NCBI RefSeq assembly: GCF_001518015.1
Contig: NZ_LPUY01000138.1
Coordinates: forward strand, 1 to 64,000
DNA length: 64,000 nt
Source of the DNA: Tritonibacter horizontis
GTDB lineage: Bacteria > Pseudomonadota > Alphaproteobacteria > Rhodobacterales > Rhodobacteraceae
Direction of reading: 5' to 3'
Numbering within the stretch: the stretch's first letter is position 1; each line of letters starts with the position of its first letter. Position numbers and translations under genes: made by a program. Shown piece after piece: positions 17,092 to 25,895 of this stretch. Below the pieces are notes generated by a model. It saw nothing but the letters and a program-made list of their open reading frames with translations, was not told where the DNA came from and did not search any database.

Positions 17092-18372
17092 ATGGGCCTT
17101 ATTGCACTCGTTTTCCTGGTTCTGTTGGTCCTGGGCGCGCCGGTCGCCTTTGCCATCGGCATCTCCGGTTTCACCTTCTTCTGGACCTCCGACATCATGC
17201 CGCTGTCAATCGGCGTGCAGAAGATCGCCACCGTCAGCCAGAGCTTTCCCCTGCTTGCGGTGCCCTTTTTCGTGCTCGCCGGCCATTTGATGAATGAAAG
17301 CGACATCACGGATCGCTTGTTCCGGTTCTCGCGGGTGGCGGTGGCCTGGATGGCTGGCGGGCTGGCGCAGGTCTCCATCATTCTGTCCACCCTGATGGGC
17401 GGTGTATCCGGATCTGCCGTGGCTGATGCTGCCATGCAGTCCCGCGTGGTCGGCCCACAGATGCTGGGCCAGGGTTACTCAAAAGGCTACACCGCCGCTG
17501 TGATCGCCCTGTCGTCCCTCATCACCGCGACCATCCCCCCCTCAATCGGGCTGATCCTCTATGGGTTTGTCGGTCAGGTTTCCATTGGACGCCTGTTCCT
17601 GGCGGGGATCGTGCCGGGCGTCCTGATGATGCTGTTCCTGATGGCCGCCGCCTGGTTCGTGGCCCGCAGGCGCGGCTACAAGGTCGCCGGTGCCACAGTT
17701 CCGACCCCCGGCGAACTCGGCCATGCGGCATGGGATGCCAAATGGGCGATCTTGTTTCCCGTGCTCCTGGTCCTGTCCATTCGCGGCGGCATATTTGTTC
17801 CGTCAGAGGTCGGCGCCTTCGCGGTGGTCTACGCGCTGCTGGTGGGCACCCTGGCGCATCGGGTAATGACCTGGCAGCGGATCAAACTGGCCTTTGAACG
17901 GGCGCTCAGCGATATCGGTCTGATCATGCTGATCATCCTGATGTCCGGCATGATCGGCTTTGCAATCATCTTTTTGCAGGTGCCGCAGAGCATCGCAACG
18001 ATGATGCTGAGCAACCTGTCCGATCCGGTCGTGATCGTTGCGGTGATCCTGTTGAGCCTGTTCATTGCCGGGTTGTTCTTTGAAAGCACCATTCTGGTCC
18101 TGCTTTTGACCCCGATCTTTGTGCCGATCATCGAAAAAGCGGGCGTCGATCCGGTGCATTTCGGCATCTTGATGATGACAATTGTGACGCTGGGGTCGAT
18201 GACACCGCCGGTCGGGGTGGCCATGTATACCGTTTGCAGCCTACTGGAAACGCCGATCGAGGACTACGTGCGCGAAAGCATTCCCTTCTTTGCCGCCATT
18301 CTTGCCCTCGTGATTGTCTTGACCCTGTTTCCGGGCCTCGTACTCTTCCTGCCAAACCTTGCCTTCGGATAA
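17092..18372 (+). CDS. dctM: TRAP transporter large permease (DctM)
   Basis: A 426-residue permease with about 12 membrane helices. Landmarks are VPFFVLAGHLMNESDITDRL, the GGVSGSAVADAAMQSR core, the TATIPPSIGLILYG hairpin and GSMTPPVGVAMYTVCSL. It carries out sodium-coupled uptake of the DctP ligand. It ends exactly where uxaC begins (18372/18373), so the importer is co-expressed with the first catabolic enzyme. Confidence 0.94.
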   Translation: MGLIALVFLVLLVLGAPVAFAIGISGFTFFWTSDIMPLSIGVQKIATVSQSFPLLAVPFFVLAGHLMNESDITDRLFRFSRVAVAWMAGGLAQVSIILSTLMGGVSGSAVADAAMQSRVVGPQMLGQGYSKGYTAAVIALSSLITATIPPSIGLILYGFVGQVSIGRLFLAGIVPGVLMMLFLMAAAWFVARRRGYKVAGATVPTPGELGHAAWDAKWAILFPVLLVLSIRGGIFVPSEVGAFAVVYALLVGTLAHRVMTWQRIKLAFERALSDIGLIMLIILMSGMIGFAIIFLQVPQSIATMMLSNLSDPVVIVAVILLSLFIAGLFFESTILVLLLTPIFVPIIEKAGVDPVHFGILMMTIVTLGSMTPPVGVAMYTVCSLLETPIEDYVRESIPFFAAILALVIVLTLFPGLVLFLPNLAFG

Positions 18373-19788
18373 ATGACGCCAATGCCCCTCCTCGACCCAG
18401 ACCGCCTGCTGCCTGCAGACCCGACGACCCGCGCCATCGCCCGGGAAATCTACGATGCAGTCAGCGATCTTGCCATCATCTCGCCCCATGGGCACACCGA
18501 TCCGCATTGGTTCGCCGAGGACGCCTGTTTCGAGGATGCGGCATCGCTGTTTCTGACACCGGACCACTACGTCCTGCGGATGCTGCGTTCGCATGGATTG
18601 TCCTACGACGCCCTGGGGGTGCCCCGGCGGGATGGCGGCGCGGTCGCCGATGGACGCCATGCCTGGCGGACCTTTGCCGGGCAGTATCATCTCTTTGCCG
18701 GCACCCCCTCGCAGCTCTGGATCGACCACGCGATGAACTGGGGGTTCGGCATCGACGAACGTCTAAGCGCCGCCAACGCGGACCGGATCTATGACCAGAT
18801 CACCGAGCGGCTGCAGCAGGACGACATGCGCCCCTGCGCCATCCTCGACAAGGCAAAGGTAGAGGTGATCGCAACCACAGAATTCGCGCTGGACCCGCTG
18901 GCGGCACAGGGCAAACTGGCGGACAAGGGGCTGGTGGGACGTATTCGCACCACCTACCGACCGGACGATGTGACCGACCCCGATATGCCCGGGTTCCTGG
19001 CGAACCTCAAACGCCTCGGCGACCTTACCAACTGTGACACCCAAAGCTGGGAGGGCATGATCGAGGCCCATCGCATCCGCCGGGCTGCGTTTCGCAGTTT
19101 TGGCGCAACCGCGACGGATCATGGCGTGCCCGACCTGGTGACAGCCGACCTCGCCCCGCGCGAAAAACAGGCGTTGCTGAACCGCGTCCTGTCTGGCACG
19201 GCGGCAGCCGCCGACGCGGCAACATTCCGGGCGCAAATGCTGACGGAAATGGCCGCCTTGTCGGTCGAGGACGGGATGGTGATGCAGATCCATGCGGGCA
19301 TCGACCGCAACACCGATCCGCAATTGTTCGCCGAACGCGGTCCCAACCTTGGCGCTGACATCCCGCGGGCAGTTTCGCCGCGGGCGGGACTTGCCCCGAT
19401 GCTGCAGCGGTTTGGCAATCACCCTGACTTCAGCCTGATCGTTTTTTGTCTCGATGAAAGCACCTATGCCCGCGAACTGGCCCCGATGGCGGGCTATTGG
19501 CCGGCCCTGAAGGTCGGGCCACCCTGGTGGTTCCACGACAGTCCGCGCGGCATCGCGCGCTACCTGGACGCGTTGGTCGAAACCGCCGGGTTCTACAACC
19601 TGGCCGGGTTCAACGACGACACCCGGGCGCTGCTGTCGATCCCGGCCCGGCATGATGTCTGGCGTCGTTCGGTTGCCACATTTCTGTCGGATATGGTTGC
19701 CCGAAGGCTGCTGAACCTGACCGAAGCGCGCGAAATCGCGGTTTGGCTGGTCTATGGCGCCGCAAAACAGGCCTACAAGTTCGACTGA
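18373..19788 (+). CDS. uxaC: Uronate isomerase (glucuronate isomerase)
   Basis: A 471-residue protein, the normal UxaC length. It starts LLDPDRLLPADPTTRAIARE and contains the metal-binding SPHGHTDP (a variant of the usual DxHxH), DEFRL-like downstream segments, MQIHAGIDRNT, and C-terminal GYWPALKVGPPWWFHDSP and FNDDTRALLSIPARHDVWRR. It interconverts D-glucuronate with D-fructuronate (or galacturonate with tagaturonate), feeding UxuB. It is the last gene of the operon and is followed by a good intrinsic terminator. Confidence 0.94.
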   Translation: MTPMPLLDPDRLLPADPTTRAIAREIYDAVSDLAIISPHGHTDPHWFAEDACFEDAASLFLTPDHYVLRMLRSHGLSYDALGVPRRDGGAVADGRHAWRTFAGQYHLFAGTPSQLWIDHAMNWGFGIDERLSAANADRIYDQITERLQQDDMRPCAILDKAKVEVIATTEFALDPLAAQGKLADKGLVGRIRTTYRPDDVTDPDMPGFLANLKRLGDLTNCDTQSWEGMIEAHRIRRAAFRSFGATATDHGVPDLVTADLAPREKQALLNRVLSGTAAAADAATFRAQMLTEMAALSVEDGMVMQIHAGIDRNTDPQLFAERGPNLGADIPRAVSPRAGLAPMLQRFGNHPDFSLIVFCLDESTYARELAPMAGYWPALKVGPPWWFHDSPRGIARYLDALVETAGFYNLAGFNDDTRALLSIPARHDVWRRSVATFLSDMVARRLLNLTEAREIAVWLVYGAAKQAYKFD

Positions 19789-19793
19789 AACCG

Positions 19794-19833
19794 GAGCTGC
19801 CGGTCGGCCTGCCCCACCGGCAGCTCTCGTTTT
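19794..19833 (+). terminator. Rho-independent terminator after uxaC
   Basis: GAGCTGCCGGT and ACCGGCAGCTC pair as a perfect 11-bp stem with an 11-nt loop, followed by TCGTTTT. It starts 6 bases after the uxaC stop and separates the hexuronate operon from the Kai operon. Confidence 0.75.
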
Positions 19834-19952
19834 CCGAGTAAAACACTGGACATGCTGACGTGACGTCACTACCGTTTGCGCAGGCTGCGGTGGGTGTGGC
19901 CAATGTAACTTGTACCATTCCTGTAGCGTCAGCAGGACCGGAGGCCTCTCAA

Positions 19953-20462
19953 ATGACCGTTATTCCGGATCGCTTTCAGGATGCCCCCATCACGAGAGAC
20001 CGCGACCAGTTCCTGCGTGAATTGCTGCGGGAATTGTCTGGTGTCCTCGAAGATATGGTGGGTCTGGAAGAAGCCGAAGGTTTCATTGCCAAGGTCGGCA
20101 ACAGGGTCGGCCTGATGATGGATACCGAATATCGCCAGATCGCAAACGTCGACCGGCTCGACAAGGACGCCGTGGCCGATGCGATGGTCGATCTCAAACG
20201 CCGCATCAAGGGCGGTTTCAGTGTCGAGAGCCTTGAAGAAGACCGGATCGTCCTGACCAACACCCATTGCCCGTTTGGAAAATTCGTCGCGGGGCGCAAG
20301 TCGCTTTGCATGATGACGTCGAATGTCTTTGGGCGCATCGCCGCCAACAACCTTGAATACGCTCGGGTCGAGCTTGCCGAAACAATTGCCGAAGGCGGAT
20401 CGCGCTGCCGTGTCATCGTTCACCTGACCGAGGGCGACGCGGGTCGTGAATATTTCAGTTGA
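19953..20462 (+). CDS. Methanogen-output-domain-1-like sensor protein of the Kai operon
   Basis: A 169-residue protein from ATG 19953 with CCGGAGG at 19938-19944. An open frame extends 31 residues upstream without family likeness. It resembles proteins annotated as methanogen output domain 1, which often accompany histidine kinases. An N-terminal helical half (LRELLRELSGVLEDM) is followed by a mixed alpha/beta half with three Cys: Cys106 (THCPFG), Cys119 (SLCMM) and Cys152 (SRCRVIVHL). The spacing suggests metal or redox sensing, which is inference. It is the first gene of the Kai operon and its end overlaps the histidine kinase gene by 17 bases. No signal peptide or membrane segment is visible. 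Confidence 0.7.
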   Translation: MTVIPDRFQDAPITRDRDQFLRELLRELSGVLEDMVGLEEAEGFIAKVGNRVGLMMDTEYRQIANVDRLDKDAVADAMVDLKRRIKGGFSVESLEEDRIVLTNTHCPFGKFVAGRKSLCMMTSNVFGRIAANNLEYARVELAETIAEGGSRCRVIVHLTEGDAGREYFS

Positions 20463-21678
20463 GCCGATGACACCGTCCTCCGTTGTTGAAACGGCTTTTG
20501 ATGTGCTCCCCCGGGCCGCCCTCGTCGTGGACCGTGAGGCGCAGATCGTCTATCGCAACAGCCTGGCAAAACACGAGTGGCACTGGCCCGGCGAGGCCCC
20601 GCCCCCCAATCTGGATGATCTGTTCGTCGGCAACCGCAAGGAGCTGCGCACCGAAATCATCGCCTGCGCCTCTGGCGGCATCATCGTGCTGCGCAAGCGC
20701 GGTGACGACACTGCCGAGGCGCTTCGGTTCGAGGTTGCAGCGCTGCGACAACAAGACGGGCGACCGAAGCATTTCGTGTTGCTGCAAGACCTCTCGCAAC
20801 GCGGCAAGCGCGCCTTTGCGCATATGAACGCCGAACTGAAAGCCGCCAACGCAGAAGGCGCCGAGGTGCGACGCCACAACCTGAAACTTCGCCAGCAGCA
20901 GGACGCCCTGGCAGAGGCCAATCGTCAGCTGGCCGACCTGAACGCCGCCCTGCAGCGCAGCAACCGAGAGCTGGACGATTTTGCGCATATCACGTCGCAT
21001 GACCTGCGCGAGCCGATCCGCGGCGTGGCCATCAACGCCAAATTACTGCTCAAAGAACACCTGAGCCCGGCGGTCGAAAAGAGGCTCAACCGGATCCTCG
21101 TCCTGTGTGACCGTATGGACCGATTGAACGTCGACCTGCTGCAATATGCCAAATTGACCACCCAAACCAACGTCGCCGCCGTGACCGATCCCGGTCCCGT
21201 GCTGCGCGACATCCGCCAGTCCCTGACCGAAATGCTGACAGACCGATCTGCAACTCTGGAGGTCGCGACCGAGTTGCCAACCGTTGCCCTCGCCGTGCCA
21301 CAAACCAAGACCGTGTTTCAGAACCTCATCGTCAATGGCTTGAAATACAACAGGTCGCTTCGTAAAATCGTGCGGGTCGGATTTGCCAAAACAGCCATGC
21401 TGCGCGGCACCCCGGTAAATGATGTATTTTTTGTCGAAGACAACGGAACGGGGATTGAAGATCGGAACCGGGAAAGCGTTTTTAAAATGTTCAACCGCTT
21501 GCACAGTGACGCGGCCTTTGGCGAAGGCACGGGTGCGGGTCTGGCCTTTGTGAAGAAAATTGCCGAAACCAGCGGTGGCTGGGTCGATTTCCAAAGCCCC
21601 CCTGACGGCGGTACTATTTTTTACGTGGCCCTGCCCCTGGCCTCGCCCGAGGCGACCAGCGAAGCCAACCCGCCATGA
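20446..21678 (+). CDS. PAS-type sensor histidine kinase of the Kai operon
   Basis: A 410-residue cytoplasmic kinase. A PAS-like sensor fold is at about residues 10-118 (VLPRAALVVDREAQIVYRNS). A heptad-rich coiled coil spans about 125-178. HisKA has phosphoacceptor His185 in FAHITSHDLREPIRG. The HATPase domain has the N-box NLIVNGLKYNRS, G1 DNGTGI and G2 GEGTGAGLAF. No membrane segments are seen. The start overlaps the preceding gene by 17 bases; ATG 20467 is an alternative. The SHDLREP box belongs to phytochrome-like kinases. The likely partner is the receiver protein encoded next. Confidence 0.85.
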   Translation: MNISVEPMTPSSVVETAFDVLPRAALVVDREAQIVYRNSLAKHEWHWPGEAPPPNLDDLFVGNRKELRTEIIACASGGIIVLRKRGDDTAEALRFEVAALRQQDGRPKHFVLLQDLSQRGKRAFAHMNAELKAANAEGAEVRRHNLKLRQQQDALAEANRQLADLNAALQRSNRELDDFAHITSHDLREPIRGVAINAKLLLKEHLSPAVEKRLNRILVLCDRMDRLNVDLLQYAKLTTQTNVAAVTDPGPVLRDIRQSLTEMLTDRSATLEVATELPTVALAVPQTKTVFQNLIVNGLKYNRSLRKIVRVGFAKTAMLRGTPVNDVFFVEDNGTGIEDRNRESVFKMFNRLHSDAAFGEGTGAGLAFVKKIAETSGGWVDFQSPPDGGTIFYVALPLASPEATSEANPP

Positions 21679-21826
21679 GGCCGCGCCCCGTCCGATTGCC
21701 ACAGATCGCCGCCAGGGGCGACCGCTATACCAAGCGACCGGTCTGGCAGCATCCGCATCCCTTTGCGTGGCTGGACTCTGGGCCTGATGGCCGCCTTCAC
21801 GTTCAGACAGATATCGGAGAAGGCTG

Positions 21827-22723
21827 ATGCGTATTCTGGCGATTGACGACTCTCCGGATGACCTGGACCTGATCACCGCGCTGCTGGACGAGGCGGACGG
21901 CGACTATACGCTTTTGGCGGTGCAGAACAGCTCCGAGGCCTACGCCAGCCTCGACGACGGACCGGTTGATTGTGTTCTGCTGGACTATCGGCTCAGCGGC
22001 GAGAGTGGGCTGGCGATCCTCAGCACGTTGAAAGAGCGCGATGCCGATTGCCCGGTGATCCTGATGTCGGGGATCGGGTCGGTCGATGTCGCGGTCGATG
22101 CGGTGCGCCTCGGTGCAAGCGATTTCTTGTACAAGGACGAGCTATCGGCTGCAACGCTCAAGACCAAGATCGCAATGGCGCTTCAGCGCGCCGCTCTCAG
22201 CAAGGAGCTGGAGCAAACGTTGCAGACCGTCAAATCCCTGCCACCAACCAGCGATCCGGAATTTGCCAAGGTCGTCAAAGAAGCCAATCTGGAAAGCGTG
22301 ATGGCGCGATCTCTGGGTGTGCTGCGCAACATGTCGATGGCCGGCAGCAGCACCCCGGTGACCCGCGCCGTCACCGGGGTCAGCGGCCTGCGCGATCGAA
22401 ATCCGCACCTGTTTCACGAATTGGTCAACCGCTACCTTGGCGTGCTGGATCCCTACCTGCGCCAACTCACCGCGAAATCCGACAAACCCTTGTCAGAAAT
22501 GCGCGCCATCGCTCATGCTGTTGGTTCTTATGCCGGCGGGCCGCGTGACCTGCTGGATATTCACGTCGCGGCGACGGAAATCGGGGCCAGACAGGTGGCT
22601 CCGTCGCGTGCCGAAGCCGTCTTGATCGAAGGGCGCCTGCTGGCGCTTGAACTGATGGGGTTACTTGTTGACTACTATCGTTATCGGCGCATCGAGCCCA
22701 ACCCGGAAAGGGACCAGAATTGA
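21827..22723 (+). CDS. Response regulator with atypical helical C-terminal domain
   Basis: A 298-residue protein. The receiver domain (1-120) has the acidic pair Asp7-Asp8, phosphoacceptor Asp53 (CVLLDYRLSG), a Ser/Thr position at LMSGIGS and Lys in FLYKDEL. The remaining 170 residues have no recognised DNA-binding or enzymatic output domain. They are helical, with IAHAVGSYAGGPRDLLDIH around His230, which loosely recalls an Hpt phosphotransfer helix. It lies 148 bases after the kinase gene and its stop overlaps the kaiB TTG start. It could be a phosphorelay intermediate or an anti-sigma-type partner switch; neither is proven. Confidence 0.85.
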   Translation: MRILAIDDSPDDLDLITALLDEADGDYTLLAVQNSSEAYASLDDGPVDCVLLDYRLSGESGLAILSTLKERDADCPVILMSGIGSVDVAVDAVRLGASDFLYKDELSAATLKTKIAMALQRAALSKELEQTLQTVKSLPPTSDPEFAKVVKEANLESVMARSLGVLRNMSMAGSSTPVTRAVTGVSGLRDRNPHLFHELVNRYLGVLDPYLRQLTAKSDKPLSEMRAIAHAVGSYAGGPRDLLDIHVAATEIGARQVAPSRAEAVLIEGRLLALELMGLLVDYYRYRRIEPNPERDQN

Positions 22724-23019
22724 AGTATATCCTCAGACTGTACATCGCGGGCTCCTCGCACAGCTCTTCGGCGGCCATCGCCCAGCTCGAAGAAATCTGC
22801 AAGAACCACCTGAGCGAAAGTTACCAGCTCGAAGTGATCGACGTGCTCGAAAATCCGGAAATGGCGGAAAAAGACAAAGTCATCGCCACACCGACGCTGA
22901 TACGCGAATTGCCACCACCGCTGCGGAAAATCATCGGCAGCCTGACAGAACGACAAAAATTGCTGATCGGTCTTGATCTGATTGAGGCAGATCGGCTGAC
23001 GCAGGGAGAAAATAAATGA
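22720..23019 (+). CDS. kaiB: Circadian clock protein KaiB
   Basis: A 99-residue thioredoxin-like clock protein beginning at TTG 22720, coupled to the preceding stop (TTGA). Family features are YILRLYIAGSSHSS, LEVIDVLENPEMAEKDKVIA, the TPTLIRELPPPLRKIIG segment around the cis-Pro and the fold-switch region. The length matches cyanobacterial KaiB (about 102). It binds the CI ring of KaiC after fold switching. It overlaps kaiC by four bases, the usual kaiBC order. Confidence 0.95.
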   Translation: MKYILRLYIAGSSHSSSAAIAQLEEICKNHLSESYQLEVIDVLENPEMAEKDKVIATPTLIRELPPPLRKIIGSLTERQKLLIGLDLIEADRLTQGENK

Positions 23020-24539
23020 AACGTGCGGCACTGCACCCGATGACCACTGGCGTGCCAGGTCTTGATGAAATCACCGACGGCGGCTTGCCACGGGGGCGCA
23101 CGACCCTGGTGGCCGGCACCGCAGGCAGCGGTAAGACGGTTCTGGCCCTGCAGTTCATCTATACCGGCATCCAGGAATTCAACGAACCCGGTGTCGTCGT
23201 GACCTTTGAAGAATCCCCCGACGAGCTGAAGCGGAACGTTTTCTCGCTCGGCTGGGATCTGGATGCGCTGGAGGATGCAGGCACGCTGGCCTTTGTCGAT
23301 GCGTCGCCCGAACCTGGTGAAGAAATCGTCGAAAGCGGCAGCTATGACCTGACGGCCCTGCTGGCCCGTATCGAATATGCTGTCACGCGAACCGGTGCCA
23401 AACGTGTGGTGCTGGATGCCATCGGGTCAATCTTTCCACAGTTCAAGGACCCGACCGTGGTCCGGCGGGAGCTGCACCGGATTGCGGGCGGCCTGCGCAT
23501 ACTGGGCGTCACTGCCCTGATGACCATCGAGCGTAGCGACGAATACGGCCCGATTGCCCGGTTCAGCGTCGAAGAATTTGTCGCCGACAATGTGATCATC
23601 CTGCGCAATCAGCTGGAACAGGAGAAACGCCGCCGCACCATCGAGGTCCTCAAGATCCGCGGGGCGTCACATCGCAAGGGCGAGTTCCCCTTCACGATCA
23701 ACCGCCCCACCGGGCTGACCATCGTCCCGCTGACCTCCATCATGCTGACCCAGCCCTCCACCGACATCCGGATTTCGTCGGGCAATGCAGAGCTGGACGA
23801 GATGTGCGGCGGCGGCATGATGCAGAACTCGATCATCCTGATCAGCGGCGCCACCGGGACCGGCAAGACACTGATGTCGACCGAATTCACCAAGGCCGCA
23901 ATCACGAACGGCCAAAGGGCGCTTGTTTTTGCCTATGAAGAAAGTCGCGAACAGCTGTTCCGCAATGCGCTGTCCTGGGGTGTGGACTACCAGGCCGCCG
24001 AAGACGCAGGCCTGTTGAAGGTGATCTGCCGGTACCCGGAAACCATGGGACTGGAAGAACATCTGATCGTGATGCAGGAAGCCATCGAAGAATTCCAGCC
24101 AGACCGGATTGCGGTGGACAGCATGTCGGCGCTGGAACGCGGCGCCACTGTGAAATCCTTCCGTGAGTTCGTCATCGGCATCACGGGGCACATCAAGGCA
24201 AAGGGCATGGCGGGGCTGTTCACCAACACCACCTCCATGCTGGTCGGCGGCGAGTCGATCACGGAAACCCATATTTCAACCATCACGGACAGCATCATCC
24301 TGCTGCGCTACGTCGAACTCTTTGGCGAGATGCGCCGGGGGCTTGCGGTTCTGAAAATGCGGGGTTCACAACATGATAAGGAAATTCGCGAATATACTAT
24401 CGGTAACGATGGTATGACGATCCTGGGTCAGTTTCTCGGTGTGAACGGGATTCTGAGTGGCGTCCCTGTTGTGTCCGTCGTGGGCGAAAAGGACCGGTTA
24501 ACAAGTATGTTCAGCGATGCCAATGGCGCTGGAGAGTAA
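23016..24539 (+). CDS. kaiC: Circadian clock ATPase/autokinase KaiC
   Basis: A 507-residue protein with two RecA-like domains. CI has Walker A GTAGSGKT (34-41) and catalytic Glu65-Glu66. CII has Walker A GATGTGKT (278-285) and Glu308-Glu309. The autophosphorylation segment SITETHISTITDS keeps Thr416, Ser421 and Thr422, aligning with Thr426/Ser431/Thr432 of Synechococcus KaiC. The C-terminus stops soon after an A-loop-like segment (GVNGILSGVPVVSVV) and lacks the longer coiled-coil tail reported for the Rhodobacter sphaeroides protein. No kaiA lies in the window. It should act as a hexameric ATPase timer with KaiB and report to the SasA-like kinase downstream. Confidence 0.96.
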   Translation: MKRAALHPMTTGVPGLDEITDGGLPRGRTTLVAGTAGSGKTVLALQFIYTGIQEFNEPGVVVTFEESPDELKRNVFSLGWDLDALEDAGTLAFVDASPEPGEEIVESGSYDLTALLARIEYAVTRTGAKRVVLDAIGSIFPQFKDPTVVRRELHRIAGGLRILGVTALMTIERSDEYGPIARFSVEEFVADNVIILRNQLEQEKRRRTIEVLKIRGASHRKGEFPFTINRPTGLTIVPLTSIMLTQPSTDIRISSGNAELDEMCGGGMMQNSIILISGATGTGKTLMSTEFTKAAITNGQRALVFAYEESREQLFRNALSWGVDYQAAEDAGLLKVICRYPETMGLEEHLIVMQEAIEEFQPDRIAVDSMSALERGATVKSFREFVIGITGHIKAKGMAGLFTNTTSMLVGGESITETHISTITDSIILLRYVELFGEMRRGLAVLKMRGSQHDKEIREYTIGNDGMTILGQFLGVNGILSGVPVVSVVGEKDRLTSMFSDANGAGE

Positions 24540-24559
24540 GTCAAGAGGGTAGGTTCTAT

Positions 24560-25738
24560 ATGACAACTCAAGACTCCGACTCCGCGCAAGATCCGCGACC
24601 GGAATGGCAGTTTGAATTCTATCACTCGAATTCCGTCATAGAGCTGGACGCCGCTCTGACGCGGTTGAAACGTCTGCTGGATACCCATCTCATCGGGCGA
24701 TATGCGCTGGATGTGGTGGATGTCACCGATCATCCCGACCGCGCGGAGCGGGAAAAGATTACCGCGACGCCGACCTTCCTGCTGCGCGGGCCGAGGGAGA
24801 CACGCAAATTGCTGGGCGTGCCATCCACGGTCGAGGATATCCACTTTCTGGCCGGGCATACCGCGACCCAGAAACAGACCCCGATGAACAGGAACGGGCG
24901 GCCCACCGGGCCGCCTTCCCCCTCCGCCGCCGGTTCCACCGCCGCAAATGACCAAGAACTACAACTGGCCCGGGCAAAGGCGCAGCTGTCCCAAGCCAGA
25001 CAGGAAATCGACGAGCAGGAAGCCACCATTGAACGGCTGCAATCGGTCAATGCCGAGCTCAAGGATTTTGCCTATCGCTTTGCCCATGACGCAAAAGGCC
25101 CGCTGAGGACCGTGCGTCAGATGATTGCCTTTGTCGAAGAAGACAGCGGCGACGCGCTGACAGAGGAATCGCGCGGCGATCTGCAGCGCGCCGTCGACAT
25201 CGCGGCCCGGCTTTCCACCCTGATGGACAATACGCTGACCTATGCCCGCGCGGGCGCTGCACCGCTCACCATGAAATCCGTCGATCTCGGCAAGCTGCTG
25301 AACTGGGTCTCGACCGACCTGCGCGCAGCGCTGATAGAAAGCGGCGGCAGTGTGGACATCGGGCCCATGCCGAAGGTGGCCGGCGAAGAAAGCGAACTTT
25401 ATCGCTTGTTTCTCAACCTGTTGGGCAACGCCATCAAATACCGACGGCCCGATGTAGCGCCTTTTGTCAAAATCTGGTCGGAGCCGGTCAAGAATAGCAA
25501 ACAGGTCCGCGTGCATATCAGTGACAATGGAATTGGATTTGACGATTCCTACGGCCGCCGGATTTTTGAACCGTTTACGCGGCTTGTCGACAACAGCAAA
25601 TATGAGGGATCCGGCCTCGGCCTCGCCATCGTCAACAGAACGGTGGAACGCCATGGCGGGTCGATCTCTGCCAAGGCAAAATTGGGCGAAGGCAGCACCT
25701 TTTCCATCACCTTGCCCGCAGCCCCCCGACAAGCGTAA
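24560..25738 (+). CDS. SasA-like histidine kinase with N-terminal KaiB-like domain
   Basis: A 392-residue kinase. Residues 17-98 align with the adjacent KaiB: both have Y-x-L-x-V-x-DV, then P-x-x-AE-x-x-K, then ATPT and RK-x-x-G. A Pro/Ser-rich linker (105-128), a coiled coil (132-168), HisKA with His176 in FAYRFAHDAKGPLR, and HATPase (NLLGNAIKYRR, DNGIGF, GSGLGLAI) follow. This is the domain layout of cyanobacterial SasA, which competes with KaiB for KaiC and passes the clock state to RpaA. It is 20 bases downstream of kaiC. No RpaA-type DNA-binding regulator is in the window. Confidence 0.88.
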   Translation: MTTQDSDSAQDPRPEWQFEFYHSNSVIELDAALTRLKRLLDTHLIGRYALDVVDVTDHPDRAEREKITATPTFLLRGPRETRKLLGVPSTVEDIHFLAGHTATQKQTPMNRNGRPTGPPSPSAAGSTAANDQELQLARAKAQLSQARQEIDEQEATIERLQSVNAELKDFAYRFAHDAKGPLRTVRQMIAFVEEDSGDALTEESRGDLQRAVDIAARLSTLMDNTLTYARAGAAPLTMKSVDLGKLLNWVSTDLRAALIESGGSVDIGPMPKVAGEESELYRLFLNLLGNAIKYRRPDVAPFVKIWSEPVKNSKQVRVHISDNGIGFDDSYGRRIFEPFTRLVDNSKYEGSGLGLAIVNRTVERHGGSISAKAKLGEGSTFSITLPAAPRQA

Positions 25739-25895
25739 TTGAATCTGTCCGCCTCCCTGCCCTGTCTGGTAGGTTTCAGCAAACAACGCCCTGTTCGCAA
25801 ACCTTGCCTGTCGTGACGCGGCTGCAGGGCTTTCGGCCAGGGGCAGCCTCGCACGGCGGCTTGCCAATGGCCGAAAATCCCGGTCTTGCCCTTGA

